Assembly: GCA_041163745.1 (NCBI GenBank)
Contig: JBEAQU010000037.1
Coordinates: 1 to 64,000, forward strand
DNA from: UBA6168 sp041163745
Lineage (GTDB): Bacteria; Bacteroidota; Bacteroidia; Chitinophagales; Saprospiraceae
Direction: 5' to 3'
Length of the DNA stretch: 64,000 nt
Shown piece by piece: positions 49,310-56,723 of this stretch; the stretch's first letter is position 1, and each line of letters opens with the position of its first letter. The notes beneath the pieces were generated by a model. The model worked only from the letters and a program-made list of their open reading frames with translations. It did not search any database and had not been told where the DNA came from. The translations under genes were made by a program, and so were the position numbers.

Positions 49310-51091
49310 ATGAGTCCTTTCATCAGAAATGTATTTTCCTCCTGCCTGGGCGTAGGATTGGCCCTGGTCATGTTCGGATTCTTCGGATTCCTGCTCCTGG
49401 TAGGCATCGCCAGCGGCGGCGAGAAAACCGCCAAGGTGGAATCGGGGACCTGGTTGCATCTCAGCCTGGACCAACCTGTACCCGAGCAGACCGGTAACGT
49501 CGACATCGACCCGCTTTCCTTTTCCACAAAAGAGAACATTGGTTTGCAGGACATGATCCGGTGTCTGGACGCGGCGGCGAAGGATGACAAGGTCGAGGGT
49601 ATCTTCCTGGACCTGGATCCCGCCGGCATCCAGGCCGGCATGAGTACGGCGAAGACCTTGCGCCGGGCGCTTGCCGATTTCAAGAAATCAGGCAAGACCG
49701 TTCTGGCTTATTCCAAAAGCTATAGCCAGGGCGCTTATTTCATGGCTTCCGTGGCGGACACGGTGTATCTGAATCCGATGGGTTCCGTGGACCTGGTGGG
49801 ATTCGCATCCGTCATTCCTTTCTTCAAGGAAATGTTGGACAAGGCTGGTATCCGCGTACAGGTGTTTTATGCCGGGGACTTCAAGGGGGCGACGGAGCCT
49901 TACCGCCTGACCGGGCTCAGCGAGCAGAACCGCCGCCAGATCCGGGAGTATCTCGAGCCGGTGTTCCAGCATTTCCTGGCGGATATCTCAACCGACAGAG
50001 GTGTGCCGGCAGAAGCGCTCCGCCGCTTGGCGGACAGCCTCGCCATCCGAAATGCCAAGGATGCCCTGGAACACGGCCTGGTGGACCGGATCGCCTACCG
50101 GGACGAGGTACTGCAAGATCTGCGGACGCTGCAGGGTATCCCGGAGAAAGAAAACCTGCGCACCACCAGCATAGCGGATTATTTTTCGAACATCCGAAAA
50201 TCCAGGATAGGGGAAGGAAAGGAGCGGATTGCCGTGGTCTATGCAGAGGGCAATATCGTGGACGGAGCGGGTGGAAAGGGTAATATTGCGGACGGGCAGT
50301 ACGTACGGCTGCTCAGCCAGTTGCGCAGGGATGAAAAAATCAAGGCCGTAGTCCTCCGAGTCAATTCGCCGGGAGGCAGCGCCATGGCCTCCGAGAACAT
50401 CGCGCGGGAGATTTCCCTTTTGCGCGAAAGCGGAAAGCCCGTGGTGGCATCCATGGGCGATTACGCCGCCTCCGGGGGGTATTACATTTCCTGTTTAGCG
50501 AACAGAATCGTGGCCACACCGAACACGCTGACCGGCTCCATCGGTGTTTTCTCCCTGATACCGAACATCGCCGAGTTGATGGAGGACAAATTGGGGGTTC
50601 ATTGGGATACCGTCAAGACGGCGGCGAACAGCACTGGCATCTCGCCTTTTTTCGATTTGTCCGCCACGGAGGAGTCCCTGATGCAGCAGAGCACTCTCGA
50701 GGTATATGATATTTTCCTGCGTCGGGTATCGGAAGGACGCGGCCTGTCCGTGGACAGTGTCCATGCGGTTGCGCAGGGTCGGGTCTGGACAGGTGAAAGG
50801 GCTGTTTCGCTGGGCCTGGTGGACACCCTCGGCGACCTGCAGGTGGCGGTCGACCTGGCGGCGGAACTGGCTGGCGTTTCGGCCTACAGACTGCAGCAAT
50901 ACCCCATTCAGAAGGATGCCATCCAGGAACTGTTGGAAAAGATGACTGGGCAAGACGAGGATGGTGTTCGAAATGCGCTGTTTCGCCGGGAACTGGGCTC
51001 GTTCTACCCCTATTACGAACACTTGCAGGAACTGCTGCGACAAGGTCAGGGCGTACAGGCACGGCTCCCGTTCGTGGTTCCGTTCCGATAG
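49310..51091 (+). CDS. sppA: Signal peptide peptidase SppA (67-kDa type)
   Basis: 593 residues from MSPFIRNVFSSCLG, close to the about 618 of E. coli SppA. One N-terminal membrane anchor (LALVMFGFFGFLLLVGIA) precedes two tandem Clp-like domains. The catalytic Ser-Lys dyad is visible: Lys192 in AGDFKGATEP and Ser357 in NSPGGSAMAS. SppA trims signal peptides left in the inner membrane. An in-frame upstream start at 49223 adds 29 unconserved residues and is not chosen. It faces the amidohydrolase gene tail to tail. Confidence 0.94.
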   Translation: MSPFIRNVFSSCLGVGLALVMFGFFGFLLLVGIASGGEKTAKVESGTWLHLSLDQPVPEQTGNVDIDPLSFSTKENIGLQDMIRCLDAAAKDDKVEGIFLDLDPAGIQAGMSTAKTLRRALADFKKSGKTVLAYSKSYSQGAYFMASVADTVYLNPMGSVDLVGFASVIPFFKEMLDKAGIRVQVFYAGDFKGATEPYRLTGLSEQNRRQIREYLEPVFQHFLADISTDRGVPAEALRRLADSLAIRNAKDALEHGLVDRIAYRDEVLQDLRTLQGIPEKENLRTTSIADYFSNIRKSRIGEGKERIAVVYAEGNIVDGAGGKGNIADGQYVRLLSQLRRDEKIKAVVLRVNSPGGSAMASENIAREISLLRESGKPVVASMGDYAASGGYYISCLANRIVATPNTLTGSIGVFSLIPNIAELMEDKLGVHWDTVKTAANSTGISPFFDLSATEESLMQQSTLEVYDIFLRRVSEGRGLSVDSVHAVAQGRVWTGERAVSLGLVDTLGDLQVAVDLAAELAGVSAYRLQQYPIQKDAIQELLEKMTGQDEDGVRNALFRRELGSFYPYYEHLQELLRQGQGVQARLPFVVPFR

Positions 51092-51229
51092 GAAGTCCGG
51101 CAGGCACTCAGTAGGCTCGGTAAATAGGGTAGCTACAGCATCGGCAACCAGGAGCGGTGAGGTAAAAAAACCTTGCCTGCCTCCGCTGAGCGCGAGCACC
51201 CTGCGACACCCTATGCCGACTGACCGCTG

Positions 51230-52561
51230 TCAGTTGCCCTGGAGATAATGCAAGGCCAGCAAGGACAAGGCGCGGATACCGACATCGAAACCACTTTCAT
51301 CAATGAAGAAGTCGGGCGTATGATGGGACGGCACCTGCATGGGATCCGCTCCCGCCGGCATACCGCCCAGGAAGAAGAACAGGCCCGGCACCTCATTCGC
51401 ATAGAAGGAGAAATCCTCCGCCCAGGTTACCGGGCGGGTCACATGGACCTTGTCCTCCCCGGCGGCGGCAAACAGCGCCGGTAGCATGCGGGCCGTCAGT
51501 TCCGGGTGGTTGACCGTGACCGGATATTGTCTTTCGATGTTCACCGCTGCGGAGGCACCCTGGCTTTCCGCGATGGAGACGGCCGTCCTGCGAATCCTTG
51601 CATGGATGTCGTCCTGCATGTCGGGGTCGAAGGTGCGGATGGTACCGACCATTTCCGCCGACTCGGGGATGATGTTGTTCCGGACGCCCGAAGTCAGTTT
51701 CCCGACAGTCAGGACGGCCGGCTCCAGGGTCAGCTCGATTTGGCGGCTGACGATGGTCTGCAGGCCCAGCACGATCTGGGAGGCGGTTACAATGGGATCC
51801 ACCCCGGACCAAGGGCGGGACCCATGGGATTGCCGGCCGGTCACCTGTATGGAGAATTTGTCTGCCGCCGCCAGCAGGCTACCCGGTTTGTAGCGGATAT
51901 TTCCAGCCGCCAGGTCGGCGGTGATATGCAGACCGAACACCACCTCCGGTTTGTATTTTTCGAAGAGTCCCTCCTTCAGCATCAGTTCGGCTCCGCCCTG
52001 TTCTCCCGGCGGAGCACCCTCTTCCGCCGGTTGGAATATGAAAAGGACATTTCCCGGAACCTCCTTCCGCATTGCGGACAACACCTCCGCCACCCCCATT
52101 AGGATGGCGGTATGGGCATCATGGCCACAGGCATGCATGACGCCCACGGTTTGTCCCAGGTAAGTGCTTTGTACGTGCGAAGCGAAAGGAAGGTCCACCC
52201 GTTCGGTCACAGGCAGGGCATCCATATCCGCCCGCAGCGCGACGGTCGGGCCGGGCCGGCCACCAGTCAGCACAGCCGCGACACCGGTATGGGCGATACC
52301 CGTATCCACCTGCATGCCGAGCGACCGGAGATGGGCGGCCACCTTGGCGGCAGTCCGGAATTCCCGGTTGGACAATTCCGGATTCGCATGAAAATCACGA
52401 CGCCAGCTGATTACTTTCGACAGAACCTGTTCCGTCAGCTGCTCCACTTGCGTGGTCTGGGCCGGAAGGGGACAGCATGTTGCGAAAGCAAGGGTCGCAT
52501 AGAAGCACATCCGGAGGAAGAAAAGGCCATGGAATCGACGGATAGGGCGGAAGGACGGCAT
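51230..52561 (-). CDS. Secreted M20-family amidohydrolase (paralogue 1)
   Basis: 443 residues with an N-terminal signal peptide (LRMCFYATLAFATCCPLPAQ). M20D amidohydrolases hydrolyse N-acyl or N-carbamoyl amino acids and peptides with a two-metal site. VGVMHACGHDAHTAIL gives Cys145 and His147; EEGAPPGEQGG holds the next glutamates; GRQSHGSRPWSGVDPI belongs to the lid domain; HHTPDFFIDE is the last metal-site block. The signal peptide places it in the periplasm or beyond, unlike most bacterial family members. A second copy lies at 53789-55090 beyond trxB. A TACCTTTG box is about 74 bases upstream. Confidence 0.9.
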   Translation of the reverse strand: MPSFRPIRRFHGLFFLRMCFYATLAFATCCPLPAQTTQVEQLTEQVLSKVISWRRDFHANPELSNREFRTAAKVAAHLRSLGMQVDTGIAHTGVAAVLTGGRPGPTVALRADMDALPVTERVDLPFASHVQSTYLGQTVGVMHACGHDAHTAILMGVAEVLSAMRKEVPGNVLFIFQPAEEGAPPGEQGGAELMLKEGLFEKYKPEVVFGLHITADLAAGNIRYKPGSLLAAADKFSIQVTGRQSHGSRPWSGVDPIVTASQIVLGLQTIVSRQIELTLEPAVLTVGKLTSGVRNNIIPESAEMVGTIRTFDPDMQDDIHARIRRTAVSIAESQGASAAVNIERQYPVTVNHPELTARMLPALFAAAGEDKVHVTRPVTWAEDFSFYANEVPGLFFFLGGMPAGADPMQVPSHHTPDFFIDESGFDVGIRALSLLALHYLQGN

Positions 52562-52634
52562 GGGCGGAAGGGATGATTACAGTACGACAAGGATGGAGCG
52601 GAACGAAGGTGGTCAAGCGATCCGCTGCCATAGT

Positions 52635-52642
52635 CAAAGGTA
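52635..52642 (-). promoter_or_regulatory. -7 element (TACCTTTG) of amidohydrolase paralogue 1
   Basis: Exact TAnnTTTG match on the minus strand, right after the trxB terminator. Confidence 0.5.
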
Positions 52643-52646
52643 CACC

Positions 52647-52678
52647 AAAAAAAAAACAAACCTGCCGCGGCAGGCTTG
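52647..52678 (-). terminator. Intrinsic terminator of trxB
   Basis: On the minus strand: hairpin with CCTGCC/GGCAGG core (52661-52674), longer imperfect arms to 52657-52678, then a run of ten T. About 50 bases past the trxB stop. Confidence 0.85.
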
Positions 52679-52725
52679 TTTTTCAAACAGCAAATGCGAA
52701 GAGCGGAGGCATCTTCTCCGGAATT

Positions 52726-53670
52726 TCATCCCAGGCCTTTGGCCACCAGGTAACGTTCCGCATCCAATGCCGCCATGCAACCTGTTCCGGCGGCCGTAAT
52801 GGCCTGCCGGTACACCTTGTCCTGTGCATCCCCACTGGCGAAGACCCCCGGCACATTGGTCTTGCTGCTACCCGGGACCGTGATGATATAACCGGCATCA
52901 TCCATGGAGATGAAATCCCGGAAGATGGCTGTGCTGGGTTGGTGGCCGATGGCGACGAAGAATCCTTCCACCGGCAGGGTGGTGGTCTCTCCGTTTTTGT
53001 TGTTGCGTACGAGGGCACCGGTAACCTTCTCCTCACCGAGCACTTCCACGGTCTCCGTATTCCAGTGGACCGTGATGTTCGGCGTTTGGAATACCCGGTC
53101 CTGCATGATCTGGGAAGCACGCAATTCGTCACGTCGGACGATGAGATGCACGGTCGGACACAGTTTGGCCAGATAAGTCGCTTCTTCGGCGGCCGTATCC
53201 CCGCCGCCTACCACCGCCACTTCCTTGCCGCGGAAGAAAAAGCCGTCACATACAGCGCAGGCGCTGACACCATTGTTGAGCAGACGCTTTTCCGAAGGTA
53301 GGCCCAGGTATTTCGCACTGGCGCCGGTGGATATGACGACGGTGTAAGCATCGAGTTGTTCGCCGCTTTCCGTGAAGACCGAATGATGGTCTCTACCAGT
53401 TTGAAAGTCAACCCGTTCGATTCGTTCGTAGCGGATGTCCGTACCGAATCGTTCGGCCTGCTGTCGGAATTCCTCCATCATTTCCGGGCCGCCGATACCA
53501 TTCGGGTAGCCGGGAAAATTCTCCACGTCCGTCGTCGTGATGAGTTGTCCGCCCGGTTCCGGCCCGGTGAAAAGGATGGGGTGCATGTTGGCGCGGGCGG
53601 CATAGACAGCCGCCGTATAACCTGCCGGTCCTGAGCCGATGATGATACATTTGTGGATGGTTGCAGACAT
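52726..53670 (-). CDS. trxB: Thioredoxin reductase
   Basis: 314 residues, the usual length. FAD- and NADPH-dependent reduction of thioredoxin. FAD site GSGPAGYTAAVYAARA at 12-27, redox pair Cys138-Ala-Val-Cys141, NADPH site VVGGGDTAAEEA, and the C-terminal GVFASGDAQD that closes the FAD domain. It is ended by a clear intrinsic terminator and has only a weak -7-like box upstream (TTCCTTTG at 53740-53747). It lies between the two amidohydrolase paralogues. Confidence 0.97.
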   Translation of the reverse strand: MSATIHKCIIIGSGPAGYTAAVYAARANMHPILFTGPEPGGQLITTTDVENFPGYPNGIGGPEMMEEFRQQAERFGTDIRYERIERVDFQTGRDHHSVFTESGEQLDAYTVVISTGASAKYLGLPSEKRLLNNGVSACAVCDGFFFRGKEVAVVGGGDTAAEEATYLAKLCPTVHLIVRRDELRASQIMQDRVFQTPNITVHWNTETVEVLGEEKVTGALVRNNKNGETTTLPVEGFFVAIGHQPSTAIFRDFISMDDAGYIITVPGSSKTNVPGVFASGDAQDKVYRQAITAAGTGCMAALDAERYLVAKGLG

Positions 53671-53788
53671 AGCTGAAAGATTGATTGATTGAACATATTA
53701 TGACGGCCGTCGGGAAGGATGGTACCGTCTTGGGTCCTGCAAAGGAACAGCCGATCCGGCAAGCTGGGCGTGATTCCGGTCACGCAAG

Positions 53789-55090
53789 TCACCGGGGCGT
53801 CCGGATGCTGTAGTCGAGCACCAGACGGGTGAGTGCCAGCACACCGGTTCGGAACCCGCTTTCGTCGATGAAGAAATCGGGGGTATGGTGCGGGGCGGCG
53901 TCGAGGGGGTCCTGGCCAGCCGGCATACCGCCGAGGAAGAAGAACAAACCTGGCACCTCCCTGGCGTAGAAGGAGAAATCCTCCGCACCGGTGACTGGTC
54001 GGTTGACGATGACATTCTCCTCACCTGCCACGGAGAACAAGGTCGGGAGCATGGCCGCCGTCAGTTCCGGATGGTTGTAAGTCACCGGATATCCGATCTT
54101 GATGTCCACCTCCGCCAAGGCGCCCTGGCTTTCCGCGATGGCCGTCGCGGTCCGGCGGATTCTTTGGTGAATGTCCCGTTGCATGGCCGTGTCGAGCGTC
54201 CGGATGGTACCGACCATTTCCGCGGATTCCGGAATGATGTTGTTGCGAACCCCCGAAGTGATCTTACCGACGGTGATGACGGCCGGTTCTTTGGTGAGTT
54301 CCACCTGTCTGCTGACGATGGTCTGGAGGCCCAGGATGATCTGGGCGGACGTGACGATGGGATCCACACCGGACCAAGGGCGGGAACCGTGGGATTGTCT
54401 TCCTTTCACACGGATGGTAAACATGTCGGAAGCGGCCATCAGTCCGCCGGGTTTGTAGCGGATCTTGCCGACCTCCAGGTCCGAGCTGACGTGCAGGCCG
54501 AACACCACTTCGGGACGCGGATTGTCAAACAGTCCTTCCTTGAGCATCAGCCTGGCGCCGCCTTCCTCCCCTGGGGGCGCGCCTTCCTCAGCCGGTTGGA
54601 AGATGAACAGGACGGTGCCGCGCAGGTCCTCCCGCATGCCGCTGAGCACCTCGGCGACCCCCATGAGGATCGCGGTATGCGCATCATGGCCACAGGCATG
54701 CATCACGCCCACTTCCTGGCCGAGGTACTCGGCACGTTCCCGGGAAGCGAACGGCAGCGGGGCTCGTTCCACAACCGGCAGCGCGTCCATGTCGGCGCGC
54801 AGCGCCACCACCGGTCCGGGTTTGCCACCGCGGAGCACCGCCGCCACTCCAGTATGGGCGATGCCGGTCCGGACTTCCAGACCGAGTGACCGAAGATGGG
54901 CAGCCACTTTTTCCGCTGTCTTGAACTCCCTGTTGGACAGCTCCGGAAATCTGTGGAAATCCCGGCGCCAACCAACCACTTTGTCCATCACGGCATCCAC
55001 CCGAAGACCCAATGGGTCGGCCGCCTGTGCGGAGAGTCCTGTCTGGCAGCATACCATGTAGGCTGTCGTCATGAACAGAAGAAACCGCAT
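53789..55090 (-). CDS. Secreted M20-family amidohydrolase (paralogue 2)
   Basis: 433 residues from the ATG giving MRFLLFMTTAYMVCCQTGLS, a signal peptide. The ATG at 55165 would add 25 residues and is possible; the one at 55333 lies upstream of a TACTTTAG box (55230-55237) and is unlikely. It has the same blocks as paralogue 1 in the same order: WRRDFHRFPELSNREFKTAE, GVMHACGHDAHTAIL, EEGAPPGEEGG, GRQSHGSRPWSGVDPI and GAEDFSFYAREVPG. The two proteins are alike over the whole mature length, so they are duplicates. Both should act outside the inner membrane on N-acyl amino acids or small peptides; the substrates are not known. Confidence 0.9.
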   Translation of the reverse strand: MRFLLFMTTAYMVCCQTGLSAQAADPLGLRVDAVMDKVVGWRRDFHRFPELSNREFKTAEKVAAHLRSLGLEVRTGIAHTGVAAVLRGGKPGPVVALRADMDALPVVERAPLPFASRERAEYLGQEVGVMHACGHDAHTAILMGVAEVLSGMREDLRGTVLFIFQPAEEGAPPGEEGGARLMLKEGLFDNPRPEVVFGLHVSSDLEVGKIRYKPGGLMAASDMFTIRVKGRQSHGSRPWSGVDPIVTSAQIILGLQTIVSRQVELTKEPAVITVGKITSGVRNNIIPESAEMVGTIRTLDTAMQRDIHQRIRRTATAIAESQGALAEVDIKIGYPVTYNHPELTAAMLPTLFSVAGEENVIVNRPVTGAEDFSFYAREVPGLFFFLGGMPAGQDPLDAAPHHTPDFFIDESGFRTGVLALTRLVLDYSIRTPR

Positions 55091-55370
55091 CGGCAACAGC
55101 CTGGCCTGCCGTTGCCAGGAATAAGCATCAGCCGGTATATATCCCGGCAAGGGTAAGCGTGTCATACAGTTGTGTTTTGAGATGTCAGGAAAAGGCCGTC
55201 TTTTTTCCAACCTTTGGCATTTTACGGTCCTAAAGTAGGCAGGTTCGCGCAGAGCCGGTGAACCGTGCCGCAAAAAAACGTGTGCTTTGTTGCAAAAAAG
55301 TGGATACAAGCCCCCTCGCATTGCCTTCGGCAAGCTAATTTTACCGCTTGTTTAAAAAAACATCAACACC

Positions 55371-56621
55371 ATGCAACAGTCTATCGCCATCTTGTGTGCG
55401 GGGGGGCCTGCCCCTGGTATCAACACGGTCATCAGTACCATATCCAAAGTTTTCCTTCGGGACGGATATCGGGTGCTCGGTATCCATGACGGATACCAGA
55501 ACCTGTTCAATGGACGGGCGGAAACCGTCGAAATGGATTTCCACTTCGCAGACCTCATCTTTCCACGGGGGGGGTCCGCCCTGCGGATGAGCCGGTACAA
55601 ACCGAAGGACCATGAGTTTTCCGCCAAGTTCTTCGTGGATAACAATGTGGCCCTGCTGGTCACGATCGGCGGGGATGACACGGCGTCCACCAGCAACCGG
55701 TTGACGAAGTGGTTGGCCGCCCAGGACATCAGCATCCAGAACATCCATGTTCCGAAAACCATCGACAACGACCTTCCCCTGCCCGACAATATGCCCACCT
55801 TCGGCTTCAATTCCGCCAAGGACGAGGGGGTGCGCATCAGCAACACCATCTACGAGGATGCCCGCACCAGCAAGACCTGGTACGTCATCTCCTCCATGGG
55901 CCGTTCGGCCGGACACCTGGCTTTCGAAATCGGAGCGAGCTGCCATTTCCCGATGATCATCATCCCGGAGATGTTCAACAACACCAAGGTCACCCTGGAA
56001 AAGATCACCAACCTGATCATCTCATCCATGGTCAAGCGCAAGCTGAACGGCATCGAGCATGGTGTCGCCATCGTCAGCGAAGGGATTTTCCATATCCTGG
56101 ACGAGGATGAGATCAAAAACTCAGGCATCAGCTTCACCTATGACGCCCATGGTCACCCGGAACTGGGCAATGTCAGCAAGGCCCACATCATCAACGTGTT
56201 GGTACAACGGAAACTGAAGGAGCTGAACATCGACATCAAGAGCCGCCCGGTGGAGCTGGGCTACGAGCTGCGTTGTACCCGTCCGGTCGCGTTCGACCTG
56301 ACACTCTGCACCATCCTGGGCATGGGCGTCCGCAAGCTTTTCGAACATGGCCTGCGTGGCTGCATTGTCTCCACGACGGCTGGCGGGGAGATTGTGCCGC
56401 TGTTCATGAAGGACATCGAGGATGAGAACGGCAAGATCCCACCGCGGCTGGTCAATATCAAGTCCGAATTCTCCCAACTGATTCTGAGCGACCTGCATGT
56501 GCTGACCGAATCCGATTACATGAAAGCGAAGGGCATGCTCACCCATCCGGAGCAATATGACTTCCACAAGCTCCTCGACTGGAAATACCTCCCTTCCGGC
56601 GTACTCCGTCCTGCGCAGTAA
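55371..56621 (+). CDS. pfp: 6-phosphofructokinase, probably pyrophosphate-dependent
   Basis: 416 residues. Converts fructose 6-phosphate to the 1,6-bisphosphate in glycolysis. GGPAPGIN at 11-18 is the phosphate-donor loop. Two positions that set donor use are diagnostic. GGDDT (100-104) has Asp103 where ATP enzymes have Gly. PKTIDNDLP has Lys129 where ATP enzymes have Gly (Gly104 and Gly124 in E. coli numbering). Asp plus Lys is the PPi-dependent signature. SMGRSAGHLA follows in the fructose site. It is followed by a strong terminator. Confidence 0.9.
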   Translation: MQQSIAILCAGGPAPGINTVISTISKVFLRDGYRVLGIHDGYQNLFNGRAETVEMDFHFADLIFPRGGSALRMSRYKPKDHEFSAKFFVDNNVALLVTIGGDDTASTSNRLTKWLAAQDISIQNIHVPKTIDNDLPLPDNMPTFGFNSAKDEGVRISNTIYEDARTSKTWYVISSMGRSAGHLAFEIGASCHFPMIIIPEMFNNTKVTLEKITNLIISSMVKRKLNGIEHGVAIVSEGIFHILDEDEIKNSGISFTYDAHGHPELGNVSKAHIINVLVQRKLKELNIDIKSRPVELGYELRCTRPVAFDLTLCTILGMGVRKLFEHGLRGCIVSTTAGGEIVPLFMKDIEDENGKIPPRLVNIKSEFSQLILSDLHVLTESDYMKAKGMLTHPEQYDFHKLLDWKYLPSGVLRPAQ

Positions 56622-56651
56622 ATCCGAGGGACAGCTTCCTTCCATCGCCTG

Positions 56652-56690
56652 GAACGGGGTGCGGAGCGATCCGCACCCCGTTCTCATTTC
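56652..56690 (+). terminator. Intrinsic terminator-like hairpin of pfp
   Basis: 14-bp perfect GC-rich stem (56652-56665 with 56670-56683, loop GCGA) followed by TCATTTC. Tail is T-poor, but the stem is very strong. About 30 bases past the pfp stop. Confidence 0.75.
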
Positions 56691-56723
56691 ATTGGACCTA
56701 GGCGGATGCGGCACGAGAACGGA

